From Methylocella sp. (GTDB taxonomy: Bacteria; Pseudomonadota; Alphaproteobacteria; Rhizobiales; Beijerinckiaceae): DNA of 64,000 nucleotides. Position numbers and translations under genes: made by a program. This document shows, piece by piece, positions 16,331-25,893 of this stretch. Location: positions 273,526 to 337,525 of the forward strand of contig JBBCGG010000001.1 in the NCBI GenBank assembly GCA_037200525.1, in the 5' to 3' direction. Positions within the stretch are counted from its first letter, which is position 1. Each line of letters begins with the position of its first letter. Below the pieces are notes generated by a model. The model was not told the DNA's origin and searched no databases. It was given only the letters and a program-made list of their open reading frames with translations.

Positions 16331-17176
16331 ATGCCGGACAAAACCATCCGCGACGATCTCGCTCCAACTTCAGGCGAGCTTTCCGGGCAAGGCGTTCAGC
16401 CGATCGACCCCTTGGCTATGGCCCGGCGCGACCTGCAAAAATCTCTGCCCAAGCGTTTTTATAAAGAGGCGAGCGCGGAGCCTCGCGACGGAGCCTTCGC
16501 TCTCTTGCTTGATGGACGCCCTGCGAAAACTCCCGCCAAAAACGCCTTGGCTGCGCCAACCTTGGCTGCGGCGGAGGATCTCGCGGCGGAATGGGCGCGG
16601 CAGACGGAGGTGATCGAGCCAGCTTCAATGCCTCTCACCCGGATCGTCAATTCGGCGATCGACGGTGTCGCGAAGCAAATGGACGCAACGGTCGAGGAAA
16701 TCGCCAAATATGGCGAATCCGATCTGATCTGCTATCGCGCCAAAGCGCCCGAAGGTCTGGCGCAGGCGCAGGCGGCAAGCTGGGACCGCATTCTCGATTT
16801 CGCCCGCGAAAAGCTCGGCGCGCGCCTTTTCTGCGCCGAGGGGGTGATCTTCGTCGAACAGCCCGAGGCGGCCCGTCGCGCCCTGCTCGCGGCGGTAAGG
16901 CAAGTCGCAGAGGATGGGCCAGGGGCGCCGTTTGCGCTGGCCGCACTGCATGTCATGACCACGCTTACCGGCTCGGCCTTGCTCGCGCTGGCCATCGCGC
17001 ATGGAGAAATGACGCCGGAGGAGGCTTGGGCGGCTGCGCATGTCGACGAAGATTTCCAGATGAAAATCTGGGGGGCCGATGAAGAAGCGCTTCGCCGCCG
17101 CGCGCGGCGCTGGACGGAGATGGAGGCAGCGGCGCGGCTGTTTCGGTCGGTCCGCCCCAAGCCGGAACAGGCCTGA
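16331..17176 (+). CDS. ATP12 family F1-ATPase assembly chaperone
   Basis: 281 residues. Recognised by PKRFYKEASAEPRDGAFALLLDGRPAKTPAKN and the conserved AEWARQ...PASMPLTRIVNSAIDGV block, then SDLICYRAKAPEGLAQ. It assists assembly of the F1 alpha subunit; found in alphaproteobacteria and mitochondria. The ATG at 16331 is used because the preceding frame is unconserved and GGAAAGG lies just upstream. Confidence 0.9.
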   Translation: MPDKTIRDDLAPTSGELSGQGVQPIDPLAMARRDLQKSLPKRFYKEASAEPRDGAFALLLDGRPAKTPAKNALAAPTLAAAEDLAAEWARQTEVIEPASMPLTRIVNSAIDGVAKQMDATVEEIAKYGESDLICYRAKAPEGLAQAQAASWDRILDFAREKLGARLFCAEGVIFVEQPEAARRALLAAVRQVAEDGPGAPFALAALHVMTTLTGSALLALAIAHGEMTPEEAWAAAHVDEDFQMKIWGADEEALRRRARRWTEMEAAARLFRSVRPKPEQA

Positions 17177-17281
17177 GCGCAGCGTCTTGCGGCGTCTGAA
17201 TAGAAGCGATGACGGCTTTTAGCAAAGCAAGTCGATGCACCGCGGATCGGCCGAAAGACTCCAGGGGCTGAGCCACGTCAC

Positions 17282-17689
17282 TTATGCCCGCGCTTGATCC
17301 TCGCTGCGGGCGCCGATGCGGCCAAGGTGAGTGGAGGTGAAGGCGTCGCCGTATTTCACATAGCCGAGCGCGCGATCGATGCCGATATGCGCGCTCCAGA
17401 TCAGCGCGATTGCAATTCCAGTCGGGGACGCCAAGGCCGCGGCGCCGCCAAGGAGGGCGAGCGGGCCAAGATAAATATGAACGGCGTTGTAGGCGGCGGC
17501 GCCAAGGCGCGGTCCTGCGAGATAGACGAGCATCGAAAGGTCGGGCGCGAGGATTAACGTCGCAAAGAGGAGCCAGGAGCCATCGATCCGGCCGAAAGCT
17601 GCGATGGAGGCGACGGCGACGGCGAGCCCTTCGGCCCGCAACAAGAGGCGCGGCGCGCCGTTGACGAAGTTCTGCGCTTTGGCGATCAT
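17282..17689 (-). CDS. DUF4260 membrane protein
   Basis: 135 residues, mostly hydrophobic, with about four predicted membrane helices (AEGLAVAVASIAAFG, WLLFATLILAPDLSMLVYLAGP, IYLGPLALLGGAAAL, IAIALIWSAHIGIDRALGYV). The DLSMLVYLAGPRLGAAAYN and HIGIDRALGYVKY segments fit DUF4260. Function unknown. No obvious operon partner. Confidence 0.8.
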   Translation of the reverse strand: MIAKAQNFVNGAPRLLLRAEGLAVAVASIAAFGRIDGSWLLFATLILAPDLSMLVYLAGPRLGAAAYNAVHIYLGPLALLGGAAALASPTGIAIALIWSAHIGIDRALGYVKYGDAFTSTHLGRIGARSEDQARA

Positions 17690-17855
17690 TCGATTAGAGT
17701 CTCCTTGGCGTGCCCCAGGGCAGGATTTCTCTTGAGAACGGCCGATCGCCCAAGCGCAGAAGTTGCAGATCTTTCAGATAAGATCATGCTCGAGACGAAG
17801 CAGATAGATCATGATCGCTTCAACTTGAATTGACCGCCAGGCCGGGACAGGTTCA

Positions 17856-19388
17856 ATGAAACATATTCTTCAACAGCTCGATGAGCGCCGCGCCGAAGCA
17901 AAAGCCGGCGGCGGAAGGCTGCGCACCCTGGCGCAGCACAAACGCGGAAAACTCACCGCGCGCGAACGAATCGAGCTTCTGCTCGATCATGGCTCGTTCG
18001 AAGAATTCGACATGTTCGTGCAGCACCGCGCGACCGATTTCGGCATGGATCAGCAGCATATTCCCGGCGATGGCGTCGTCACGGGCTGGGGCACCGTCAA
18101 TGGCCGCACGGTCTACGTCTACGCCAAGGATTTCACCGTCTTCGGCGGCTCGCTGTCCGAAACTCATGCGCGCAAAATCACCAAGGTGCAGGACATGGCG
18201 CTGCGCAACCGCGCCCCGATCATTGGCCTCTTCGACTCCGGCGGCGCCCGCATCCAGGAGGGCGTCGCAGCGCTCGCCGGCTATGGCGAAGTCTTCCAGC
18301 GCAATGTTCTGGCTTCCGGCGTCATCCCGCAGATCTCGCTGATCATGGGGCCTTGCGCCGGCGGCGACGTCTATTCTCCGGCGATGACCGATTTCATATT
18401 CATGGTGCAGGGCACGAGCTACATGTTCGTAACCGGCCCCGAAGTCGTCAAGACCGTCACAAATGAGAGCGTCAGCGCGGAAGAGCTGGGCGGCGCCTCG
18501 GTGCATGCGGTCAAAACGGCGGTCGCCGATCGCGCCTACGCCAACGACGTCGAGGCGTTGTTGCAAATGCGCCGCCTCATCGATTTTTTGCCTTCATCCA
18601 ACACCGATGACGTTCCCGAGTGGCCGAGCTTCGATGATGCGAACCGGCTCGATCCCTCGCTCGACACCTTGGCCCCGGACCATCCGAACCTTTCCTACGA
18701 CATCAAGGAACTCATCGCGAAAACCGTCGACGAAGGCGATTTTTTTGAAATACAGGAAGCTCATGCGCGCAACATCGTGACGGCTTTCGGACGCATTGAA
18801 GGACGCACGGTCGGCTTCGTCGCCAATCAGCCGATGGTTCTCGCCGGCGTGCTCGATTCCGACGCCTCGCGCAAAGCGGCCCGTTTCGTGCGGTTTTGCG
18901 ATTGTTTCAATATTCCGATCGTCAGTTTCGTCGACGTGCCGGGCTTCCTGCCCGGAGTGGCGCAGGAATATGGCGGCCTCATCAAGCATGGCGCGAAACT
19001 GCTTTTTGCCTATGCCGAGGCGACGGTGCCGAAGGTCACGATCATCACGCGAAAGGCGTTCGGCGGCGCTTATGACGTGATGGCCTCGAAACATTTGCGC
19101 GGCGACATCAATTTCGCCTGGCCGACGGCGCAAATCGCGGTCATGGGCGCGAAGGGCGCGGTTGAGATCATTTTCCGGCAGGACATGAATGATCCGGCGA
19201 AAATCGCCGAGCGCACGCGTGAATATGAAGAGCGCTTTCTCTCGCCCTTCGTCGCTGCGGAGCGCGGCTACATCGACGAGGTCATTATGCCGCATGCGAC
19301 GCGCAAGCGAGTCGCATGCGCCCTCGCGATGCTCCGGCACAAGGAGCTGGAGAACCCCTGGAAGAAACACGACAATATCCCTCTGTGA
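17856..19388 (+). CDS. pccB: Propionyl-CoA carboxylase beta subunit
   Basis: 510 residues, the standard length. Carboxyltransferase half of propionyl-CoA carboxylase, moving CO2 from biotin to propionyl-CoA to make methylmalonyl-CoA. Marks: [72 protein letters not shown], and the C-terminal AYGG-type [18 protein letters not shown] and [17 protein letters not shown]. No pccA gene is adjacent. The product pathway needs B12-dependent methylmalonyl-CoA mutase, matching the biotin and cobalamin genes in this window. Confidence 0.94.
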   Translation: MKHILQQLDERRAEAKAGGGRLRTLAQHKRGKLTARERIELLLDHGSFEEFDMFVQHRATDFGMDQQHIPGDGVVTGWGTVNGRTVYVYAKDFTVFGGSLSETHARKITKVQDMALRNRAPIIGLFDSGGARIQEGVAALAGYGEVFQRNVLASGVIPQISLIMGPCAGGDVYSPAMTDFIFMVQGTSYMFVTGPEVVKTVTNESVSAEELGGASVHAVKTAVADRAYANDVEALLQMRRLIDFLPSSNTDDVPEWPSFDDANRLDPSLDTLAPDHPNLSYDIKELIAKTVDEGDFFEIQEAHARNIVTAFGRIEGRTVGFVANQPMVLAGVLDSDASRKAARFVRFCDCFNIPIVSFVDVPGFLPGVAQEYGGLIKHGAKLLFAYAEATVPKVTIITRKAFGGAYDVMASKHLRGDINFAWPTAQIAVMGAKGAVEIIFRQDMNDPAKIAERTREYEERFLSPFVAAERGYIDEVIMPHATRKRVACALAMLRHKELENPWKKHDNIPL

Positions 19389-19651
19389 TTTTGGCGCTCC
19401 AAGGGGGCGCGTCTCTCCTCGCAAAATCTCCGATCCCTTGAGCCTGGGGGCATTGCGCCGGTTTCGCCGCAATCGCACGCCTTGGAAACTGTGACGTGTG
19501 GCGGCGCTGCACTTGCTCGGCGAGAGAGCATCGTTTACCTAACGCCAAGCTTACGATTTAGCTTGGCTATAATTGTTCCTGCGCAAGCGGAACCGTTTCC
19601 ACCGCCAAGCTGTTATAGGCGGGCGCGGCGTTCGAATTTGGATATGAATAC

Positions 19652-19855
19652 ATGATCAGAGTTGCTTCGGTTTTTGGCTTTGTGATCATTCTTGCTCTGA
19701 TGTTTGCCGCTTACACGGGAACGCCCGAGGCTTCCGTAGCCGACGCGCAATCAGACGCCGCACCGAGCAAGGGTTGCGTGACGCATCAGGTTTCCCTCGA
19801 CGAGGGTTACGCTGTGACCCGCACCGAGACGCGGACTGTCTGCGCCGGCGACTGA
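19652..19855 (+). CDS. Small secreted or membrane-anchored hypothetical protein
   Basis: 67 residues: N-terminal hydrophobic helix VASVFGFVIILALMFAAYTG followed by a polar segment with two cysteines (KGCVTHQ and TVCAGD) that could form a disulfide. A weak GGAT Shine-Dalgarno lies 9 nt upstream. It ends two bases before the convergent bioA stop. No family recognised; the clear hydrophobic-then-polar pattern supports a real gene. Confidence 0.55.
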   Translation: MIRVASVFGFVIILALMFAAYTGTPEASVADAQSDAAPSKGCVTHQVSLDEGYAVTRTETRTVCAGD

Positions 19856-19857
19856 TT

Positions 19858-21141
19858 CTACCTCGCCTCGCGCGTCCACTCCTGCAAAACTGAAACGATC
19901 GAGCCGGTGAGCCGCTGTAAATCGGCCTCGTCGATGGTGAAGGCTGGAGTCAAATACACGATATTGCGAAACGGGCGCACCCAGACGCCCGCCTCGATGA
20001 AACGGCGCTTCAAATCATTCATGTCGTCTATGCGGTCGAGTTCGACGACGCCGATCGCGCCTTTGACCCTCACATCTCGGACGCGCGATAAATTGCGGCA
20101 TGGTTCGAGATCGCGGGCAAGAATCTCGGCGATCTTCGCGACCTGCCCAAGGCGGGGCTCGCTCTCGAATAGGTCGAGCGAGGCGTTGGCGGCGGCGCAA
20201 GCGAGCGGATTTGCCATAAAAGTCGGGCCATGCATCAGGGCGTGCGTCGGCTCGGTCGAGAGGAACGCCTCGAACACCGCGCTGGTCGCGATGGTCGCGG
20301 CAAGACCCATGGTTCCGCCGGTAAGCGCCTTCGACAAAGTGATGATGTCCGGCACAACGCCCGCCGCTTCGCAAGCAAACAGCGTTCCGGTGCGGCCAAA
20401 GCCGGTGAAGACCTCATCGAAAATCAACAGAATGCCGCGCCGGTCGGCCGCGCGTCTGAGTTTTTGCAAAACCTCAGGGGAATGAAAAATCATGCCGCCC
20501 GCGCCTTGAGCTATTGGCTCGACTAAAATGGCGGCCAATTCAGAAGCATGGGTATCGAGCAACGCCTCAAACGCCACCTCGCTCGCAGCGTCGACGGGCA
20601 GGTCGGCGGTGATCTGCTGGGTCAGCGCTTTGGAGAAAAGGGCGTGCATTCCTTCTTCCGGATCGCAAACCGCCATGGTCGCGAATGTATCGCCGTGGTA
20701 GCCGCCCCTGAACGCCAGAAAGCGCGTGCGCTGGCTGGCGCCCTTGTTCAGCCAGAACTGCACGGCCATTTTCATCGCCACCTCGACAGCGACGGAGCCG
20801 CTGTCGGAGAAAAACACGCGATCAAGGGGCTTTGGCAGCAGATTGACGAGACGGCGCGCTAAAGTCAGCGCCGGCTCGTGCACGAGGCCGCCGAACATGA
20901 TATGCGGCATCGCATGCAGCTGGCGGGTGACGGCTTCGGCGATATGAGGATGATTATAGCCGTGGCAGGCGGTCCACCAGCTGGCGATTCCATCAATAAG
21001 CTCGCGGCCGTCGGCGAGCGTTATCCGCGAACCATTCGTGCGGACGACAGGCAAAGGCGGGGTCGCGGTCCGCATCTGCGTATAAGGCAGCCAGATATGC
21101 GGGAGTCCCTCGGTAAACCAATCCGGCGGTTGACAGCTCAT
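19858..21141 (-). CDS. bioA: Adenosylmethionine-8-amino-7-oxononanoate aminotransferase
   Basis: 427 residues. PLP-dependent class III aminotransferase making 7,8-diaminopelargonate in biotin synthesis. Marks: HIWLPYTQM, ELIDGIASWWTACHGYNHPHI, VFFSDSGSVAVEVAMKMAVQFW, RGGYHGDTFATMAVCDP, FDEVFTGFGRTG and the PLP-lysine motif TLSKALTGG. The ATG at 21141 is preferred because GGAGG lies 7 nt upstream on the minus strand. Divergent from bioF, about 86 nt apart. Confidence 0.94.
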   Translation of the reverse strand: MSCQPPDWFTEGLPHIWLPYTQMRTATPPLPVVRTNGSRITLADGRELIDGIASWWTACHGYNHPHIAEAVTRQLHAMPHIMFGGLVHEPALTLARRLVNLLPKPLDRVFFSDSGSVAVEVAMKMAVQFWLNKGASQRTRFLAFRGGYHGDTFATMAVCDPEEGMHALFSKALTQQITADLPVDAASEVAFEALLDTHASELAAILVEPIAQGAGGMIFHSPEVLQKLRRAADRRGILLIFDEVFTGFGRTGTLFACEAAGVVPDIITLSKALTGGTMGLAATIATSAVFEAFLSTEPTHALMHGPTFMANPLACAAANASLDLFESEPRLGQVAKIAEILARDLEPCRNLSRVRDVRVKGAIGVVELDRIDDMNDLKRRFIEAGVWVRPFRNIVYLTPAFTIDEADLQRLTGSIVSVLQEWTREAR

Positions 21142-21227
21142 AAGTTCGCCTCCGGCCTTGGTGCTTTTGCCCAAGGCTTCGCCTAATCCAGCGCTACTCC
21201 CGCGTCAACGAGGCTAAACGACCGAAC

Positions 21228-22376
21228 ATGCAGTCCCTTGACGACTTCGCCTCGGCAAAACTGGCCGAACTCGATTCAAAGCGCCTCCGCCGCACCCTCA
21301 TTGAAAGCGCGCGCGAGGACGGTCTCTGGATCACCCGCGGAAACCGCAGGCTGTTGTCCTTCTCCTGCAATGATTATCTCAATCTCACGCATCATCCGGC
21401 GGTCAAAGCCGCCGCCTCGGCCGCCATCGCGCTTTATGGCGTTGGGGCCGGGGCGTCGCGCCTCGTCACCGGCAATCATCCTTTGTTCCAGGAACTGGAA
21501 AGCCGCCTCGCCCGCATCAAAGGGACGGAAGCAGCCTGCGTTTTCGGTTCGGGCTATCTCGCCAATGCCGGCATCATTCCGACCCTCGCGGGGCCAAATG
21601 ACCTCATACTGATCGACGAACTGGCGCACGCCTGCCTCTTTGCGGGGGCTCAGTTATCGCCGGGCAAAACCGTAATCTTCCGGCATAATGACGTTGCGCA
21701 TGCCGGGGAATTGCTCAGCGCCAACCGCGCCGGATTCGTCCGTGCGCTGCTGGTCACCGACGGGATTTTCTCCATGGACGGCGATCGCGCGCCTCTGGCG
21801 GAGCTTGCCGCGCTTTGCGCCTCCCATGATGTCTGGCTGATGAGCGATGACGCGCATGGGCTAGGGGTCGTCGGCGGGGGACGCGGCTCGGTGGCGGCGG
21901 CGGGCGACCCGCCGGTTCCATTGCAAATGGGAACCTTGTCGAAGGCGATCGGCGGCTATGGCGGCTATTTGTGCGCCTCGCAACCGGTGATCGACCTCAT
22001 CAAGACCCGCGCGCGGACCTTTATCTATTCAACTGGGCTCCCTCCCGCCTCGGCCGCCGCCGCTATCGCCGCGCTGAAAATTATCGAGACACAGCCGGAG
22101 CTCGTTCAGAAACCGCTGGCCAAGGCCCGCGTCTTTACCGCCCATCTCGGGCTGCCGGAGGCGCAAAGCCCCATCGTCCCGCTAATCATCGGCGAGCCGG
22201 AGGCGACCTTGGCCGCCTCTCGCCAATTGGCGGACGCGGGCTTTCTCGTGACTGCGATCCGCCCTCCGACGGTTCCAACCGGCACCGCGCGGCTGCGCTT
22301 TGCCTTCACAGCCATGCACAAGGACGAAGACATCGCCCTACTCGCGGAGGTTTTGCGCTCGGTTCTGGAGGTCTGA
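21228..22376 (+). CDS. bioF: 8-amino-7-oxononanoate synthase
   Basis: 382 residues. PLP-dependent alpha-oxoamine synthase condensing pimeloyl thioester with alanine. Marks: FSCNDYLNLTHHPAVKAA, GAGASRLVTGNHPLFQELE, HNDVAHAGELL, SDDAHGLGVVG and the PLP-lysine region MGTLSKAIGGYGGYL. First gene of a bioFD pair; its stop overlaps the start region of bioD. Confidence 0.94.
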   Translation: MQSLDDFASAKLAELDSKRLRRTLIESAREDGLWITRGNRRLLSFSCNDYLNLTHHPAVKAAASAAIALYGVGAGASRLVTGNHPLFQELESRLARIKGTEAACVFGSGYLANAGIIPTLAGPNDLILIDELAHACLFAGAQLSPGKTVIFRHNDVAHAGELLSANRAGFVRALLVTDGIFSMDGDRAPLAELAALCASHDVWLMSDDAHGLGVVGGGRGSVAAAGDPPVPLQMGTLSKAIGGYGGYLCASQPVIDLIKTRARTFIYSTGLPPASAAAAIAALKIIETQPELVQKPLAKARVFTAHLGLPEAQSPIVPLIIGEPEATLAASRQLADAGFLVTAIRPPTVPTGTARLRFAFTAMHKDEDIALLAEVLRSVLEV

Positions 22377-22377
22377 C

Positions 22378-23052
22378 ATGACTGCATTTTTTGTCACGGG
22401 CTCAGGAACGGATGTCGGCAAAACCTTCGTGACCGCGGGGCTTATCCGCCATCTGCGAGGCCAAGGCCGCATCGTCGAAGCCCTGAAACCCATCGTCAGC
22501 GGCTTTGATCCGGCGCAGCCCGCCGGCAGCGACCCCGCCATCCTGCTCTGCGCTCTCGCGCGGGCGGCAACCGAGCGAGAACTGGCGCAAATCTCGCCCT
22601 GGCGCTTCAAGGCGCCGCTGTCTCCAGACATGGCGGCGGACGCCGAGGCGCGGGCAATCGACATGGCGGAGGTTGAAAGCTTTTGCAAAAAAGCGATTCT
22701 TGCGGCCGAAGACGTGCTGCTGATCGAGGGCGTCGGAGGCGTCATGGTTCCGATCAATCGCGTCGCCACCCAACTCGATCTGATGGTCGCGCTCGACTTG
22801 CCGCTGATTTTCGTCGGCGGCAGCTATCTCGGCGCGATCAGCCACACATTGTCGGCGCTCGAAACGCTGCGGCTGCATGGCCTCAGGGCGCAGGCGATCG
22901 CGATCAGCGAGACGCCAGGATCTTCGGTTGATTTAGACGCAACCCTTGCGACGCTCGGCAATTTTGTGGCGGCGCCTTTGGTGGCCTTGCGGCGGGATGC
23001 CTCCCCCAGCGCGAACGAAGCCGCATTCGCGCAGTTGAGCGCGTCGATCTAG
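22378..23052 (+). CDS. bioD: Dethiobiotin synthetase
   Basis: 224 residues. ATP-dependent ring closure of diaminopelargonate with CO2. The P-loop-like TGSGTDVGKTFVTAGLI sits at residues 7-23, KPIVSG follows and EGVGGVMVPI is the conserved mid-motif. ATG at 22378 is one base after the bioF stop. The TAG stop codon at 23050-23052 lies in a CTAG that is the target site of the adjacent IS element; its T and A are the target duplication and its G is the first IS base. The reading frame stays intact. Confidence 0.92.
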   Translation: MTAFFVTGSGTDVGKTFVTAGLIRHLRGQGRIVEALKPIVSGFDPAQPAGSDPAILLCALARAATERELAQISPWRFKAPLSPDMAADAEARAIDMAEVESFCKKAILAAEDVLLIEGVGGVMVPINRVATQLDLMVALDLPLIFVGGSYLGAISHTLSALETLRLHGLRAQAIAISETPGSSVDLDATLATLGNFVAAPLVALRRDASPSANEAAFAQLSASI

Positions 23053-23917
23053 GCAGTAGTGACGAATTACCTGAGCATGATAGCAATAGCGGCGAGCAAT
23101 ACGAAGCCTCGGTAGTTTGCGAGGAGCTTGTCGTATCGGGTTGCGACGCGCCGGAACTGCTTCAGTTTATTGAAGAAACGCTCGACGAGATTGCGCTCCT
23201 TGTAGAGCGCCTTGTCGTAGGGGAGCGGCGCGCGGCGATTGGATTTTGATGGGATCACCGGCTCAGCCTCACGCATAAGAACAGCCTTGCGCAAGTGATT
23301 GGCGTCATAACCTTTATCGGCGATGATCGCATCGGCCGCAAAGCCTTCGATCAGGGCGTGCGCTTTTGTGATGTCGTTGCGCTGCCCAGGTCCGAGAAGG
23401 AGCCGAACGGGGTTGCCGAGCGCGTCTGTCGCGGCGTGGATTTTGGTGCTCAAACCACCGCGAGAGCGGCCCAGGCCTTGGGCATCCGCCCCCCTTTGGC
23501 GATCCTTGCGCCGGCCGCGTGCTGATGGGCGCGCACGATTGTTGAGTCGATCATCAGCCATTCGAGATCGGCCTCGGCGGTGAATGCCTCAAGAAATCCG
23601 TCCAAGGCGCCGCGCTCGATCCAGCGATAGTAGCGGCGTTTCACCGCCTGATGGTCGCCGAAGCGTTCGGGCAGATCGCGCCAGCGGCCGCCCGAGCGGG
23701 CCATCCATAACAGCGCGTCGACGAAGCGTCGATTGTCGCAGCGCGGCCCGCGCTGGCCGGCTCTTCCGCCTGGCACAAGATCACAAAGCCGCTCCCATTG
23801 ATCGTCTCGCAGCGCATCGACATCCCGAATCATCAAGGCTGATCTCCAAAAATCAGCCTTGAATCATGGAAAGATCCTCGCGAGAATCCCCCAAACGCCG
23901 AATTCGTCACAACGGCC
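23052..23917 (-). mobile_element. IS5-family insertion sequence in the bioD stop codon, 866 bp
   Basis: With the flanking CTA the ends read CTAGGCAGTAGTGACGAATT on the left and, inward from the right, CTAGGCCGTTGTGACGAATT: 18 of 20 positions match. Target site CTAG with TA duplicated (23050-23051 and 23918-23919). The transposase is on the minus strand. The element separates bioD from the end of the tetR gene, which stops 4 nt beyond it. Confidence 0.88.
23067..23833 (-). CDS. IS5-family DDE transposase, two-frame (programmed -1 frameshift)
   Basis: First frame from 23833: MIRDVDALRDDQWERLCDLVPG, with SGGRWRDLPERFG and first catalytic Asp in WLMIDSTIVRAHQHAAGAR. After AAAGGGGGG (23489-23497, minus strand) a -1 shift continues ADAQGLGRSRGGLSTKIHAATDALG, then ADKGYDAN (second Asp) and YKERNLVERFFNKLKQFRRVATRYDK (catalytic Glu), ending near 23067 inside the terminal repeat region. 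The full triad is present, so the element may be active. It is a different element from the one at 6.3-7.1 kb. Confidence 0.86.
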
Positions 23918-23922
23918 TAGCC

Positions 23923-24483
23923 TCAGCGCGAAAGAAGCCGTTCCTCGATGCGAGCCATTCCCCGCTCGAATACGTCGGTATCGCAGAGCGCGCGCGAGAG
24001 CACTATAACGCCCTGTATGTTGGCGACGGCTTCTTCGGCAAGCCTAAGCGCTCTTGCGGGATCTTCGCCGTCTCTTTCCAGCGCGCCGGCGAGCGCTTCG
24101 TTCCAGGCCGCAAAATAGTTGCGGATTCGTACGGCGAAACGGTCGCGCACATTATCCAACGCGAAGACGCCGACGAGACACACTCTCCGGCCGGAGTGGA
24201 AATAATCGGCGACAGACCGGCTCATGGCCTTGATGGCGGCGCGAGGATCGTCAGCCTCGCGCAACGGCCGATAGATATTCTCCTCAAACCAGCCGCCGAT
24301 ATCCTGGAGCACGGCGGCCGCCATATCCTCTTTCCCGCCGGGAAACAGGTAATAGAGACTGCCCTTTCCAAGACCGGTCTTTTGACTGATCAGCGCGAGG
24401 CTCGCGCCCTCAAAACCATTCTCGCGAAAGATCTCCGCCAGTGAGGCGACTATATCGGCGCGCTCAGTGGCGACCCTCGCCAT
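23923..24483 (-). CDS. TetR/AcrR-family transcriptional repressor
   Basis: 186 residues. N-terminal helix-turn-helix: IVASLAEIFRENGFEGASLALISQKTGLGKGSLYYLFPGGKEDM (residues ~10-54) is a textbook TetR DNA-binding domain; the C-terminal half is the ligand-binding domain. It lies 5 nt downstream of the DUF1348 gene on the same strand, so the two form an operon. A palindrome before that operon is its likely own operator. The ligand is unknown. Confidence 0.88.
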   Translation of the reverse strand: MARVATERADIVASLAEIFRENGFEGASLALISQKTGLGKGSLYYLFPGGKEDMAAAVLQDIGGWFEENIYRPLREADDPRAAIKAMSRSVADYFHSGRRVCLVGVFALDNVRDRFAVRIRNYFAAWNEALAGALERDGEDPARALRLAEEAVANIQGVIVLSRALCDTDVFERGMARIEERLLSR

Positions 24484-24488
24484 CGCTG

Positions 24489-24962
24489 TCAGAGACCGAG
24501 GTCGGAAAGGCCCGGATGGTCAGCGGGGCGGGCGCCGAGAGGCCAGAAGAATTTGCGCTCGGATTCCTTGATCGGCAGGTCATTGATGCAGGCGAAGCGT
24601 TTCTGCATCAGCCCGTCCTCGCCAAATTCCCAATTCTCATTACCGTAGGAACGGAACCAGTTGCCAGAGTCGTCATGGCATTCATAGGCGAAGCGGACGG
24701 CGATTCTATTTCCGGTAAACGCCCAAAGTTCTTTGATCAATCGGTAGTCGAGCTCTCTGGTCCATTTGCGCGTCAAAAATTCAACGATCGCCGGCCTACC
24801 GACGATAAATTCGGCGCGGTTGCGCCAATAGCTGTCCACTGTGTACACGAGCGAGACTCGGGCAGGGTCGCGGCTGTTCCAGCCGTCCTCTGCCCCGCGC
24901 ACTTTCTGAACGGCGGTCTCATGGGTAAAGGGCGGTAGCGGCGGCCGTTGTTCGTTCGACAT
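24489..24962 (-). CDS. DUF1348 / NTF2-like protein
   Basis: 157 residues. Recognised by [82 protein letters not shown] and [16 protein letters not shown], the DUF1348 pattern with an NTF2-like alpha+beta cone fold. Biochemical role unknown. The ATG at 24962 is chosen because GGGAGA lies 7 nt upstream; an in-frame ATG at 24977 overlaps that site. Operon with tetR. Confidence 0.88.
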   Translation of the reverse strand: MSNEQRPPLPPFTHETAVQKVRGAEDGWNSRDPARVSLVYTVDSYWRNRAEFIVGRPAIVEFLTRKWTRELDYRLIKELWAFTGNRIAVRFAYECHDDSGNWFRSYGNENWEFGEDGLMQKRFACINDLPIKESERKFFWPLGARPADHPGLSDLGL

Positions 24963-24991
24963 GGCTTGGTCTCCCATCTTCGCGTTGATCT

Positions 24992-25007
24992 TGTACCGAA
25001 TGGTACA
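24992..25007. promoter_or_regulatory. Probable TetR-type operator
   Basis: TGTACC-GAAT-GGTACA, perfect 6-bp arms around 4 nt, 30 nt before the DUF1348 start codon, in the promoter position of the DUF1348-tetR operon. Size and symmetry fit TetR-family operators. Binding by the adjacent regulator is inference. Confidence 0.6.
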
Positions 25008-25074
25008 GACCGACGAAGCGGTACTCTCGAGCCAACACCCTGTCAATGTCCAAGCTGCGCCCAACCGTGCGCAA

Positions 25075-25569
25075 TCAGTTGGCGGCGCCTTTATCGGGTT
25101 TGGCTTTCTTAGCCGCATCCGTCGCTGCTGCCTGCGGCGATTTCGGAGCCGTGCGCTGCCCGGTCCGCGCCCCATTATGCGCGAGTGCGTCTTCAAGTTC
25201 GGTCTGGAGCGCCTCGAGTTCGGCCTTGGTTCTGAGCTTTGGCCGTTGCGGATCAGTTCCGGTGGTTGGCTGATAATCGAGCTTGTCGGTTGGCGTGCGC
25301 GATTGACGAACGAAATCCCTGGCCTCCGGCACGTCCGCCCAAATCCGGGTGTTCTTTATGGTGTCTAGCGGAGTGCCGGCTGTTTTTTTGGGCGCAGCTT
25401 TGGCTGCGGGCGCTGGGGTTTTTGGCGCTTGTTGCTGCGGCTCCTGCGGGCTGACAGTCTCAGCCTGCAGACTCTGCGGATAGAGACACAGCCCCGCACA
25501 GGCCAAAACGGCCAGCAAAGCCGCCCATGCCGCGCTCGATCCCGAATATTGAAGCCGTTTTCGTTTCAT
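25075..25569 (-). CDS. Secreted hypothetical protein, Pro/Ala/Lys-rich
   Basis: 164 residues: basic N-terminus, hydrophobic helix [18 protein letters not shown], probable cleavage after SLQAE. A low-complexity P/A/K/Q segment follows, then a charged region [29 protein letters not shown] and a short helical [13 protein letters not shown]. Homologous-looking proteins of unknown function occur in Hyphomicrobiales. Start ATG at 25569. Confidence 0.65.
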   Translation of the reverse strand: MKRKRLQYSGSSAAWAALLAVLACAGLCLYPQSLQAETVSPQEPQQQAPKTPAPAAKAAPKKTAGTPLDTIKNTRIWADVPEARDFVRQSRTPTDKLDYQPTTGTDPQRPKLRTKAELEALQTELEDALAHNGARTGQRTAPKSPQAAATDAAKKAKPDKGAAN

Positions 25570-25893
25570 CAAGCGGCGATGGTCCCCAGAGTGCTTAATT
25601 CAGTTAACTTGCTGCGCGGCTATTATGTCAGAAACGCGATGGGCTCTCCACGTACGGCGCTTTGAAATTCTACCCCTTTGATTTCAGGCATTTTTATTGC
25701 GGCGGCCAGTTTCCTCTTCGCGCAAATGCATTATGATCGGCTTGGCAAGCAGAGCAACGCGCGTTTGCGGCTCAAAACGTCGCATTACGCTCTTATATAT
25801 GAGCTAATGCGCAGGATGCCAAAGCGACGGAAAAACGCTCGACTCGGCGTTTCCCCGCAGCGCTAATCCGAAAACGCTAACGATGGGAACGCC
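25570..25893. other. Intergenic region before phaC
   Basis: About 320 nt between divergent genes; short frames here resemble nothing known. Presumably the phaC promoter lies here. Confidence 0.4.
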
